Shown here one piece after another: positions 35,701-47,309 of a DNA stretch of 64,000 bases (position 1 is the first letter of the stretch; every line of letters starts with the position of its first letter). This DNA is from Synanceia verrucosa (lineage: Eukaryota > Chordata > Actinopteri > Perciformes > Synanceiidae): the NCBI GenBank assembly GCA_029721515.1, contig CM056566.1, positions 24,219,269 through 24,283,268 on the forward strand. The letters are read 5' to 3'. The translations under genes and the position numbers were made by a program. A model generated the notes under the pieces. It was not told where the DNA came from. It worked only from the letters and a program-made list of their open reading frames with translations, and ran no database searches.

Positions 35701-38700
35701 CTTAAACAGCCAGACTACAACCCCACAAGACTTAACACCAGTTTTTCTGCTGCCAACCGTGGAAATAGCAACCCTACCTAGACTCATCATCACCTCCTCC
35801 ACCCTCCTCCACCAGCCTTTTTTTCCTGCAGCATTTCTGCACAGTTTTTGTCACAGTTTATCTGCAATATTTCTCCATTTTTGTCAGATAATCAGAGTTT
35901 TTTTTGCATCCATATTCATTCTTCTCCGCACTGTTTACATGTCATGCATCAAGATACCAAGTTAAATTTCTTCCTACTGGTGGAAGCATGTGGAACCAGT
36001 GTATGGAGACCAGCTCACCAGTCTGCAGTGGATCTCTGTGCTGTTGGGGTACAGGATGAGGCTGTACGCCTCCTGCTGGTCAAAGGTGACATTACACTCT
36101 GAGATTTTTCCATCGAAGGTCACTTGAATGTTCATCTGCTGGCTGGACGCCTCCAGAGGAAGCGTCTCGTAATGACGAGGATCCTGACCGAGAGAAACCA
36201 GGCTACAGTTATCATTATTATTATTATTATTTTTTGTTTCACAGCAGAAATCTGTGCTGTAATTTACTCTGACTGACTTCCTGTTAATATTACAGAGTGA
36301 GAGCGTGTGTTTGAAATATTAATTGCTGGATTTGGTATTGAGTACTTTAAAAAAAAAAAACAATGTGGTTACTGCGTCACTTCCAGCTTTTATTCTGACC
36401 GTTGCTGTCTTGGTTTTTGATAATATGAACGTAGATTTAAGGAAAAGCTTCCCTGCATCCAGACCAGAGTTTCAGCAGCAGATTTTACCTGAAGGTACCG
36501 GATCGGTTCTGGAAACAGGTCTCTGCCAGGGAAGTTCAAGCCCACATCACCGTCTGCCAGGTTCAAGACCTGCAGCAGACACTTTCCAACAGGAGCTGGA
36601 CTCACCACCGTTTTCTGCGAGAGGGGAAGAAAATACCAGAGAATTCTGATTTTTCTTTCTATATTCAGATGACAGTGAACACAGAGACGACTGACCAACT
36701 GTATTTTTTTACTGGATAATAATCTAGTGAATCTATTCACTACCTCATCACTGTAATATGCATAGAACACTGTTATATACTATATATATATTATATTGTT
36801 ATATATATGTATATGTCATATATTATATACATTAATACATACTACCTCTCTGTGCAATAATGTGGAAACAAACGTGTAATATTTAATTTTAATTTATCTC
36901 ATTGCTGCTTTTATTTTTCAGGGGTTTTTTTTTTATATTTTATCTATTTTTACACTTTATTGCTCGGTATTCATTGTGGACAGTAAAGGAAGTATTTCAT
37001 TGTTCCTTATTGGTCATATGATCATAAACACACCTTGAATCCTTGAATTGGTCACCGTCTTCAGCTAAGAACTGAACACTGAATAAGATTTTCATTTAAA
37101 AGGACCATCATTTACCAGATGAGGGAATAAATCATCATTTCCTGCAGGCTGCCTGGTTTTTACTTCACCTACCTCGACGTTCACCTCCACCACTGTGGCC
37201 GCCAAGAAGGCCAATGCAGCAAAAACCATCCCAGTGGCCATTTTCCTGAGCGGCCTGAAGGACGGAGAGTTCATTCAAAGTCAAACTTTATCATTTACAC
37301 TTTAATATTACCTTTAATACTAATAATCACACTTCTGTTGGAAGAGATATGCAGTAATTACATTTATTTATTAACGTGTAATATCACTTCTATTCATTTC
37401 TACTCTTCACTGTGACATACTCCTGTTATCTTCACTTGTGTTCACTGACGACTTTTCACCTGGTTTGTTGCTTATTTAGACATTTATCCATCGTTTACTG
37501 ATGCTCTTTATTATCATGGTGTCGTCCTCTCTGCTGCTCTATGGATGCACATTTCCTCGTCAATAAAGGATTATCTGATTGTTTGTTATCTCATGGCGTT
37601 TATTTCCATCCGTCGGTTATAAACATGAGGTCACACGGCTCAGATTTCGGCAATAAAGACGGGAGAATGTGAAAACAACGGACTCACGTGATCTTGATCC
37701 TGCAAAGGTCGACGAGAGGATAAATGATGAGGTCGAAGACGGGGATGAGGAGGAGGATGAGCAGAGCGTTCAGCATCTGGACAACAAGGAGACGCCCACT
37801 TCAGATTAGTCTGTAAAAGCTCATCACGTCATAAACGTTCCAGTTAAAGGAGAATAAAAGACTGGAGAGGACTGGATGATGACTGAAGCTCTGCAGCTGT
37901 AAAACTATCAGCAGCCTTTAGTGTTTTATTTCACTGTCACTGTTTTCATGTTTCCAGGTGAAAACTACACCTCAAAAACACACCGAGGCAGCCTGGAGGG
38001 GTGTCAAACCTAAGGCCCGAGCGCCAGAAAGGGTCAGATCATATAACGGTTTATTCTAATTTATTCCAGGTGTATTTTGGTTTATTCTAGTTTATTCCAG
38101 GTGTGCTGTAGTTTCTTCCTACCTGGATCTGGTCAGGCTTAATGATGAAGGCGTCTCCCTGCAGGAGAACAACAGGACGTCATTAACAAGTTCAGGGTTT
38201 TCAGGTGAATCCAGTTCAGCTGGATGACAAACGACTGAGTCACCAGAGGAGCAAAAGACAAATACATGATACACTGCCTGGCCCAAAAAAAAACCACCTT
38301 TACTTTTGATTACAGCATGCATTCGCTGTGGCATTGTTTCAATAAGCTTCTGCAATGTCACAAGATTTATTTCCATCCAGTGCTGCTTTCATTTTTCACC
38401 AAGATCTTGCATTGATGATGGTAGAGTCTGACTGCTGCACAAAGCCTTCTCCAGCACGTCCCAGAGATTCTCAGTGGGGTTAAGGTCTGGACTCTGTGCT
38501 GAAAATGATGCGTCATGCTCCCTGAACCACTCTTTCATGAATCCTGGCATTGTCATCTTGGAATCAGTGAAGAAAAAAATCCATTGATGGAATAACCTGG
38601 TCATCCAGTATTTTCAGGTAGTCAGCTGACCTCATTCTAATTATCCAATAATTAGATAATTATAATTAACAATAATTATCCAATCCAGTAATTATCCAAT

Positions 38701-41700
38701 AGGAGGCTCGTACCTATTTGCTTAGTTAAATCCAGGCAGTGTATATGTTATATACTGTATATATTATGTATATATTTCAAGTTAGAGATCTCTCACAAAA
38801 GCCAAGTTCATCCTGGTGGCCTGAAGCGTCCAGCGGGAGCCCTGCCGTAAACACAAACAAAGTGGTTTATATATTTATATACAGCCTGTATATACTGTTA
38901 TGACTGTTATATAGACACACATTATCTATATCCACTGTTATACATCTGTAGATCTTCATCTGTTACTGTTAATGTAGTATTTATATATATTTATATTTAT
39001 GTATGTATATTTATATTGATATTATATAATGCACATATAATGTTAATGTAGTTTATATTTATATTATATATAATATAAATACATATATATATATACATAT
39101 ATACGTATATATATATATATATATATCTCCTTACTGTTACTGTGGTTCGTACACATGGTGCAGTGCAGTAATAATTCACTGCTGGTTTTAAATGAACTCT
39201 GAGCTCAGGACCAATGTTCACTGAGGTTTTCTTAAATCACATGTTTGTGTTGAGAGGCACTTATGATGGGATTTCATGAGGTCTGTGGCAAGAGGAAACA
39301 GCTCTTATACTGAAAGCACAGGCAACAGGAAATACATTCAAACACAAAAACTGTTTTCGCTCTTTTAAATTAACCATAATAATAATAAAAATAATGCTAA
39401 TTGTTATCATCGTTGTTACTTTATTCTGCTAGAATATTTTAAGTGTGTCAGTGTCTCTCTGCCAACCAAAAAGTTCACGAATTAAAATGTTTTACATTAA
39501 ATCCATGACACATATAAATGTTTTGTATTATTATATACATCATCATGTGCATATTTTACTGTATTTATCAAATTTATCGTTTAACATGAGAGAACTGTGA
39601 ATAATTTCCTTGTAAACTTTCATCTGAGCTGATTTATCTGGTTTGTTTAATCAATTGATCAACAATTCACCGTCTAACAGGAAGTGGACAGTGGCTTCCT
39701 GGAGTCTCCTCTGGTTGCCTGGTTACAAGTGCTTAAGAGGTCAATGGGAGCGTCATATTTTACGTATATATATATGTGTTTTATTTGTGTACATATTTGT
39801 TTTTCTATTTTGACATGAACGGCGTCTGGGGAGAAACTGAAGAATAACTGAGGCGCTCTTATTTTGACAGGCGGGTGTTTCCTACCTGCTGGTCAAACAG
39901 AGCCCAGAACATCGGCAGCGGGATGTAAAGAACCAGAACCCTCAGCACCATCTTGATCTCCTGGATCAGACGCTTCTGTTGACACACAAACACTGCTGTT
40001 GTTGTTGTTGTTGTTGACATCACTGAGAAGAAACCAGAACAAACAAACAGCTGCAGCTTTTTACCGAGTACTTCTCCTCAGCCCAGTCCAACCAGTGGCT
40101 CCTCCTGGCGTCATACTGGGACCTCCTCCAGCGGTTTTTGATGGCGAACTACAAACCAACAGAAAACAAAGCCATGTTTACTGGTGGATTAGAGATGTAA
40201 ACAAGCTGTGGAGAGTAAACAAGTAGGGTGGACTCACGGTGATGCAGCTGCAGACCTCCAGCAGGATGTTCCCCTGAGGAGGATTCTTCTTGTACAGGAA
40301 GCTGCCGGCGACGAACACCACTGGACGGACGACGAGACGAGAAGCAAACAGTCTGTGATGGAACGACTCGACAAGCTCGTTTCCATGGAGACGCAATCAC
40401 ACTGAATCCACACGGTGGTCAAAACACGATTTATTGCAAAAAAAAAAGTCTGAGAATCCCAAAAATGTTGTTGTTACGAATCTAAAAGTTTGGTTTGTTT
40501 TTGTTTTTGAATCCAAAAATGTTGTTTGCATAACCCAAAGTTTTGTTTATGAATTCCAAAAATGGTGTTTACATGTTTGTGAATCCAATAGTTGTGTTTA
40601 TAAATCCGAACGTTGTGCTGGTGAATCCCCGAATATTGTTTAGGAATCCCCAAATTTTATTTGCGAAACCAAAAAATAATGTTTACTCATCCCAAATTTT
40701 CATTTACGAATTCAAAGTTTTCTTTGTAAATCCAAAAGTTTTGCTTGTGTTTAGCTAACATTTCATTTTTCTTTCTTTGTTATTCAGTACACATGTAAAT
40801 ATTCATTCTGTTATTACTTATTCTACTATACCTCTGCTGTTGTTTATTGTTTTTTTTATTACAATAATTTGTCTGTGAATTTTCCCCCAAATAAAAAAAC
40901 TATACTATTCTTCTATTTGATTGTATCTCCATAAATTTCGTTTACAAACTTTTGTTTGTGAAAATTTGGCTGTAAAAACTCAACCAAAGTAAAACTTCTA
41001 ATGAACAGATTTGGTGTCTTTTACTTCCTCTAAAACAGTAAGTTGACCTTTATCTGACACCATGAGAGGACCAATCAAAGCACAGCAGGGAGGATCAGCG
41101 GGATTCAGAGACAACAGCCTGAGCAGGACGTTTGAACAGGAAGTCCAGTCAGCTGGAAGACTCTGAAAGAGTTCATAACCCTAAACAATCATCCATCCAT
41201 CTTTCATTCCTGCAGCACTCAGTAAAGTAATCTGATTACACCTACTCACCTAAAGCCACCATCATCAGAGCTGCAGGAACCCCGAAGGCCAGAGCGTAGC
41301 AGTCTCCTCCGAAGCACTGCACATCACCTGGTGGACAGGTGCAGCTTTAGCAGCAGCTCCTCCACCCGAACGAGCTCTGACAGGTGAGTACGTACCTCTG
41401 AGGATCGGAGTGATGATGGTGGACAGGAGGCTGCCGGCGTTGATCGCCATGTAGAAGATGGAGAAGAACTTCTGCCTCTCCCTGAGCTGGAGGAGATCAA
41501 TGGAACATTTTCTTTTACAGTTCGTGAAGTCTGGCCTCTTTTAGCTCTGCTTTGGTCTCCACACACTCCTGACTAAACATCAAACACCTGGAAGTGCAGT
41601 CGACTCACATGTTCCTCCTCAAACTGGTCGCCACCAAACGCCGCCACGCAGGGCTTGATTCCTCCGGTGCCGAAGGCGATGAGTATCAGACCGGACATGG

Positions 41701-44700
41701 ACAGAGCGCTGCGACGCAAACAGACAACAATATATACTGAGAATCAATCATAATCAGTCCACACACAGACAAATAAAGTCCAGCCGATCAATAAAGTGCT
41801 TCTATCTGGACCCTGCTGGTCGACTCACATGTGGACGTTGGTGTTTCCCACCGTAGGAATCGCTCCGACCGACTTTACTACATGACCGATGACGTAGATG
41901 ATGGACAGATAGACGATGGTCCTGTTGGGAGGAGGGAGCATCATTATCATTATTGTTATTATTAACATTGACATTATGTTATTAAAATTATTTTACAATT
42001 ATGATTATATTGTCAATTCATTTTGTACGATTATTTCATTATTATACTGCTGTGTTGTCATGATAATATTATTATTTCACAAGTACTTTATTATTACAAT
42101 ATTATTTTATCATTCACTTAACACCTCACCTGCCTCCTAAGCCCTCCAGACTCACCTGAACTTTCCGAGCCAGGAGTCGGCGATCAGAGCGCCCAGGATG
42201 GGAGTGAAGTAGCAGAGGCTGCTGAAGGCATGGTAGACAGCAGTGGACAGGTCCTTGTCCCAGTGCAGGTATGACAGGAAGTAGAGCGTCAGCACCGCTG
42301 TGATAAGAGACACAGGAAGAAGAGCATCAGTACCGCTGTGATAAGAGATACAGGAAGTAGAGTGTCAGCACTGCTGTGATAAGAGATACAGGAAGTAGAG
42401 TGTCAGCACTGCTGTGATAAGAGATACAGGAAGGAGAGTGTCAGCACTGCTGTGATAAGAGACAGGAAGTAGAGCGTCAGCACTGCTGTGATAAGAGATA
42501 CAGGAAGTAGAGTGTCAGCACTGCTGTGATAAGAGATACAGGAAGGAGAGTGTCAGCACTGCTGTGATAAGAGATACAGGAAGGAGAGTGTCAGCACTGC
42601 TGTGATAAGAGATACAGGAAGGAGAGTGTCAGCACTGCTGTGATAAGAGACAGGAAGTAGAGCGTCAGTACTGCTGTGATAAGAGACACAGGAAGTAGAG
42701 CGTCAGTACCGCTGTGATAAGAGATACAGGAAGTAGAGTGTCAGCACTGCTGTGATAAGAGATACAGGAAGTAGAGTGTCAGCACTGCTGTGATAAGAGA
42801 TACAGGAAGGAGAGTGTCAGCACTGCTGTGATAAGAGACAGGAAGTAGAGCGTCAGTACTGCTGTGATAAGAGACACAGGAAGTAGAGCGTCAGTACCGC
42901 TGTGATAAGAGACACAGGAAGTAGAGCATCAGTACCGCTGTGATAAGAGATACAGGAAGTAGAGTGTCAGCACTGCTGTGATAAGAGACACAGGAAGTAG
43001 AGTGTCAGCACTGCTGTGATAAGAGATACAGGAAGTAGAGTGTCAGTACCGCTGTGATAAGACACAGGAAGTAGAGCATCAGTACCGCTGTGATAACAGA
43101 TACAGGAAGTAGAGCGTCAGCACTGCTGTGATAAGAGATACAGGAAGTAGAGTGTCAGCACTGCTGTGATAAGAGACAGGAAGTAGAGCGTCAGTACTGC
43201 TGTGATAAGAGACACAGGAAGTAAAGCGTCAGTACCGCTGTGATAAGAGATACAGGAAGTAGAGTGTCAGCACCGCTGTGATAAGAGACACAGGAAGTAG
43301 AGTGTCAGCACCGCTGTGATAAGAGACAGGAAGTAGAGTGTCAGCACCGCTGTGATAAGAGACACAGGAAGTAGAGCGTCAGCACCGCTGTGATAAGAGA
43401 CACAGGAAGTAGAGCATCAGTACCGCTGTGATAAGAGATACAGGAAGTAGAGTGTCAGCACTGCTGTGGTAAGAGACAGGAAGTAGAGTGTCAGCACTGC
43501 TGTGATAAGAGATACAGGAAGTAGAGTGTCAGCACGCTGTGATAAGAGATACAGGAAGTAGAGTGTCAGCACCGCTGTGATAAGAGACAAGAAGTAGAGT
43601 GTCAGCACTGCTGTGATAAGAGATACAGGAAGTAGAGTGTCAGCACTGCTGTGATAAGAGACAGGAAGTAGAGTGTCAGCACTGCTGTGATAAGAGATAC
43701 AGGAAGTAGAGTGTCAGCACCGCTGTGATAAGAGATACAGGAAGTAGAGTGTCAGCACCGCTGTGATAAGAGACAGGAAGTAGAGTGTCAGCACTGCTGT
43801 GATAAGAGATACAGGAAGTAGAGTGTCAGCACTGCTGTGATAAGAGATACAGGAAGTAGAGTGTCAATACTGCTGTGATAAGAGACAGGAAGTAGAGTGT
43901 CAATACTGCTGTGATAAGAGACAGGAAGTAGAGCGTCAGTACCGCTGTGATAAGAGATACAGGAAGTAGAGCGTCAGCACCGCTGTGATAAGACACAGGA
44001 AGTAGAGCGTCAGTACTGCTGTGATAAGAGATACAGGAAGTAGAGCGTCAGCACCGCTGTGATAAGACACAGGAAGTAGAGCGTCAGTACCGCTGTGATA
44101 AGAGATACAGGAAGTAGCCTCATTTGCTGCAGTATTAGTAGTACTAGTAGTAGTAGTAGTACTATTAGCAGTACTAGTACTAGTAGTAGTAGTAGTATAC
44201 CTTTCATGCCATAGTAGGAGAAGCGCTCACAGAACTCGTTCACTACTATGAAGCAGATGCTGACTGGATAGTTTGTCCCACAGACTTTCTGAAAAGAAAC
44301 AACAACAACAACATCATCATCATCAGTCCAATCATTATTGTCAGCACTGGGATTAAAGTCAAAGCAGAACATGTTTGTTTCTTTAATCTGGTGCTTTTAT
44401 TTTGTCCCCACCGTCACCAGCAGCTTCCTGCTTATTATTATTATTATTATTATTATTATTGTAGATCTGGTTCAGAGGTCAGCTGCTCTGCTGGTTTCCT
44501 GGTTTGATGAAATCAAAGACTAAAACTAAAAACTAGACAACAGCACTCAGCACACAAACGATGACTGTGAAACTCGTCTGACGCCTGTCATTAAGGATAA
44601 TCATAACCAAAAACAATAATGAGTTCTTTGAAGAAAACGCATTGCAAACAAACATCACTGGTTTCTGTTCACCTCTTTTCTGCCACATTAGCACAGTTCA

Positions 44701-45780
44701 GCCATGAAGACATGATTAATGACTTTCACACATCAGCTTACTTGTATAGATAACATATGTATCATACAGTTCTATTTTCCCTCTCGAGGCATCAGTCTAC
44801 TCAGATAAATATTATTTTAGAAATATAAAAAGAGATGAATGGGACTAAAATACGACAGTAAAGACAGTAAATTTAATTACTGGCATTATTATTTTGTATT
44901 TTCTTTTGTATTACAAATGTTCTGTTTTAATATGAAATAGCTTCTTTAACATGAATTTGCAGAACAGAAACGTGAACACTTGATTAAAATATATCTTCTT
45001 TAACATCGTCAACAGGCTTTAATAAAAGTTTTCAATATGAAAATGAGGTATGATCTTATTTAACTTTGGATGAAAACGCTTGTTTCATTTTGTAGACATA
45101 TTCAGAGACATGTGTTTATACATACATGTATCTATACAGTCCTATTTTCACAAGTTCACTGAAAATGAGATGTTTAAATAAACAAATGAAGCAGAAGAAA
45201 TGAAGGAAAGTAAAATCAACAGCTTTCTTTCCTCTAGTCTGAAAGCTCCAAAAATCTCTAAATGAGGTGTATTTTTCTTCACAAACTGCTCAGGGAAATG
45301 TGGTTATTTTAAATTAATATATTCACTCACATTCAGTAAAACAGGAACAGGATGATTACCGACATTAAAATGAAAATATGATTAAATGAAGCATGAATTT
45401 AGTGCTAAACGTGTATTTATGTGTAGTTTTCTTCGAGGAACAGAAGGAGGTCATGGAGATGAAGTCTCTAACTTAAATGAATATTTACTTTATGCACCAA
45501 ATGAGGAACTAAAAAGAGTGAAACCACAGAAAGAGAAAAGGTGCATTCTGCATGGATGCCTCTAGGGGAGATGAAGCGACATGTTGAGCATGAAGTGTCT
45601 TTAATGTTGGATCAGATTTGATGTGTTGCATCATGTGGACTGAAAGCTGCTGCAGCTCCTCTCCGATCCTGGAGCTGCTCTGATCCACGTGTCCACCGTG
45701 TCTCTCCTCACTGAAAACAAGTGAACTGCTCACAAACCAGCTGCTTTAAAGTGCTCTGAAAGTCCGCTTACCTTCGTCAT
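32710..45780 (-). CDS. slc15a2: SLC15A2 (PEPT2) proton-coupled peptide transporter
   Basis: Plasma-membrane importer of di- and tripeptides driven by protons. Coding exons in gene order: 45780-45772, 44288-44201, 42297-42156, 41921-41829, 41708-41609, 41486-41396, 41327-41250, 40320-40238, 40148-40065, 39975-39886, 38841-38797, 38158-38123, 37776-37688, 37254-37173, 36614-36489, 36183-36019, 35387-35341, 35146-35039, 34658-34559, 34479-34336, 33167-33063, 32931-32710. Phases join to 708 residues. Visible signatures: proton-site motif E21-F-C-E24-R25-F-S-Y-Y29; FSIFYMAINAGSLLST; YIPLPMFWALFDQQGSRWTL; a large extracellular loop between helices 9 and 10 with several N-x-S/T sites; and EFSYSQAPANMKSVLQAGWL near the end. 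Exon 1 codes only MTK, so the N-terminus is short. The tail is acidic then basic and ends TTRL, a class I PDZ ligand. Parts resemble PEPT1, but the neighbour eaf2 and the AEGAGLEQW region favour PEPT2. Intron 2 is almost entirely a minisatellite. Confidence 0.96.
33233..34318. repeat. 37-bp minisatellite in slc15a2 intron 20
   Basis: About 28 copies of a unit near 37 bp, read on the plus strand as TTAGCTATTAGCAGGCTAC followed by TTTCAGAATTCATGTMYG. The left third uses a variant with ATCCAGGATCCATGTA and TTAGCATCAGC. It fills the intron between exons 33063-33167 and 34336-34479. One more unit copy (TTAGCATCAGCAGGCTACAT) stands at 34675-34700, two exons away in gene order, beyond the exon 34559-34658. 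Confidence 0.96.
34891..34903. promoter_or_regulatory. X-box-like RFX motif in slc15a2 intron 18
   Basis: GTTGCTAGGCAAC has perfect half sites GTTGC and GCAAC around TAG and fits the RFX consensus. It lies 14 bp before a 13-bp inverted repeat (34917-34951). Its role, if any, is unknown. Confidence 0.5.
34917..34951. repeat. Inverted repeat with twin ETS cores
   Basis: GTTTACTTCCTGT and ACAGGAAGTAAAC are perfect 13-bp arms around a 9-base loop (CAGCTGCTA). Each arm holds an ETS-like GGAAGT core, and the loop holds an E-box CAGCTG. It could form a small hairpin or be paired binding sites. Confidence 0.8.
38272..38741 (-). mobile_element. Short Tc1-like derivative (470 bp)
   Basis: Flanked by TA (38270-38271 and 38742-38743). 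The left end is CACTGCCTGGCCCAAAAAAA and the right end is CCAGGCAGTG. Between them, on the minus strand, is the 3' part of a DD34E transposase: FREHDASFSAQSPDLNPTEN followed by LWDVLEKAL, then after a break LQKLIETMPQRMHAVIKSKG. The 5' two thirds are deleted, so it could only move with help. It sits in slc15a2 intron 11 and is a different Tc1 family from the one at 14430. Confidence 0.9.
39061..39127. repeat. AT-rich (TA/ATAC) microsatellite
   Basis: An interrupted TA repeat in slc15a2 intron 10, within a wider 38745-39130 zone of TATATT words. No other signal is seen there. Confidence 0.85.
40434..40760 (+). repeat. Degenerate repeat of about 20-26 bp
   Basis: A dozen imperfect copies of a phrase like GAATCCAAAAATGTTGTTTG (variants AATCCCAAAATTTT and GAATTCAAAGTTTTC). 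Strong divergence suggests an old array. The ORFs across it (40434-40758) repeat NPKxxxx-type peptides and are not genes. It lies in slc15a2 intron 7. Confidence 0.75.
42272..44112. repeat. 34/38-bp minisatellite made of the slc15a2 intron 2 acceptor
   Basis: About 49 tandem copies. In gene orientation the unit reads CAGTGCTGACACTCTACTTC then CTGTATCTCTTATCACAG (38 bp); shorter copies lack four bases (ATAC on the plus strand) and are 34 bp. The unit equals the 3' splice site plus the first 26 or so bases of slc15a2 exon 3 (CGGTGCTGACGCTCTACTTC then CTGT), so the genuine exon start is the last copy of the array. Of the 1903-bp intron (44200-42298), about 1815 bp are this array and most of the rest is a TAC microsatellite. 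Confidence 0.97.
44128..44198. repeat. (TAG/TAC)n microsatellite at a splice donor
   Basis: An interrupted AGT triplet tract. In gene orientation it starts at the slc15a2 exon 2 donor (AAAG-GTATACTACTACTAC), so intron 2 is repetitive from its first bases. Confidence 0.9.
44289..45771. other. slc15a2 intron 1
   Basis: No gene. It contains (ATT)n at about 44433-44460 and otherwise AT-rich sequence. The minus-strand ORF at 45509-45733 has no family feature. Confidence 0.55.
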
Positions 45781-46125
45781 GTTGCTGCTGGAGAGGCTCC
45801 TGATCTGAACTGGTTTCTGACTGTTTTCCAAGTCCTGCCCACTGATCCGTTAAAACAACACGGCGAGCCGAACCGAGAAGTTAATGTTCCACCACAGGAC
45901 AGAGGAGTTATCCCTTCAGAGGTCCTCAGTGGGTCCAGATAGAGTCCAGGTCCACAGAGACCCACTAAAAAGCACCATCCAGGACAAGAAGCAGGACTTT
46001 AAGAGGAGCAGGAGGATCAGAGAGTGACTGAGTGTTCAGTTCAACAGCTGAATAAAGTGAGAGAGTGTGACAGGATGAAGAGAGGAAAGAAGAAGGAGGG
46101 TTTGGTGACATCTGGTGGTCAGACC

Positions 46126-46450
46126 GAGGAGAAGAGAAGAGAAGAGAAGAGAAGAGAAGAGAAGAGGAGAGAAAAGAAGAGGAGAGAAGAGAAGAGGAGA
46201 GAAAAGAAGAGGAGAGGAGAGAAGAGGAGAGAAAAGAAGAGGAGGGAAGAGAAGAGAGAAGAGGAGAGAAGAGAAGAGGAGAGAAGAGAAGAGAGAAGAG
46301 AAGAGGAGAGAAAAGAAGAGGAGAGAAGAGGAGAGAAGAGAAGAGAAGAGGAGAGAAGAGAAGAGAAAAGAAAAGGAGAGAAGAGGAGAGAAAAGAAAAG
46401 GAGAGAAGAGGAGAGGAGAGAAGAGAAGAGGAGAGGAGAGAAGAGAAGAG
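46126..46450. repeat. 325-bp uninterrupted purine tract
   Basis: Every base from 46126 to 46450 on the plus strand is A or G, built of GAGAAGA, GGAGAGAAAAGAA and GGAGAGAAGA words. The complementary strand is therefore a pure pyrimidine run. It lies about 345 bp upstream of the slc15a2 start codon, in or near its promoter. Long ORFs through it (up to 152 codons, Glu/Arg/Lys-only or Ser/Leu/Phe-only) come from composition. Confidence 0.97.
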
Positions 46451-47309
46451 TGGATCAATATCTGTACCGGATTAATAACTGATGGAGATCAAACAATAAC
46501 TAAACAATGAATACATGTGTAAATAAGATAAGAGAAGATAAAATAATAAGATAAGAGAAGATAAGATAAGGTAAGATACTGCAGCTCATTCCTACCATCA
46601 GCAATAAAAATTTGCGACATCTCTGCCTTTGTTTTCATGCTCTGTCCTTTTTAATTTACACTTTTCTTTTCCACATAACAAATATTAAAAACACATTTTA
46701 TTCATCTGATAATTCTGCTTTAGAATAGAAAGCCTTTATTGTCATTATACGCAGTAGAATGAGATTTAGAGCATCTCCTTAAAAGTGCACACCACGCAAA
46801 ATGGAAACAAAAAGTTCTATAAAAAACACATTAAAACTCCTATATACAACAAAAACCTGTGAAAAAACACACACTAAAACACAAAAAAGGCCGCAGCGTC
46901 ATGTTGATCCCTTTAAATCCCTTTAAATAGACTGATTGATTACTTACTTTATTATATTTAACCACTCTTTATTATTATTATATAATATCATCTATTATTA
47001 TTATTTCTTTTTTATTTTCTATATTGTTTCAAAGGTATCATTAATTTGTCAAATAAAATAAAAATCTCACAATACCACACTAAAGCTAAATGTTCTATAT
47101 AATATATTTTTATTTGCAGCTTCAGTCTCAAACAATTCAAACAGTCAAATAGCAAATTTTTAAAAAAAAACTATAAGGAGACACATTTATGCGATAAATT
47201 CAGGAGGAAAAAGGAGCTTAAACGTCATGTTAATGTGTGAAATACTGAGCAAAGAAATTCAAAGGTTTAAAGATGACTCTCTCTAGTGATGGAGGTTTAA
47301 AGATGGAGG
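46451..47309. other. Spacer between slc15a2 and the CYP27 gene
   Basis: GATAAGA-like short repeats at 46520-46575. A dispersed-repeat fragment at about 46720-46800 (AAAGCCTTTATTGTCATTAT, GAGCATCTCCTTAAAAGTGC) has a 3' tail of a kind I recognise from fish retroelements. A minus-strand AATAAA (TTTATT at 47109-47114) may be the CYP27 polyadenylation signal, 196 bp after its stop. Confidence 0.55.

Noticed and set aside
32710..45780. slc15a1 (PEPT1)
   Set aside because: Several segments resemble PEPT1 (SLLSTIITP, FGVPAALM), but the location beside eaf2 and the AEGAGLEQW region fit PEPT2. A tree would settle it.
46024..46510. ORFs of 131-152 codons on both strands (Glu/Arg/Lys-rich or Ser/Leu/Phe-rich)
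   Set aside because: They are translations of the pure purine tract; no codon can be a stop for long stretches on either strand except by chance, and there is no domain or start context.
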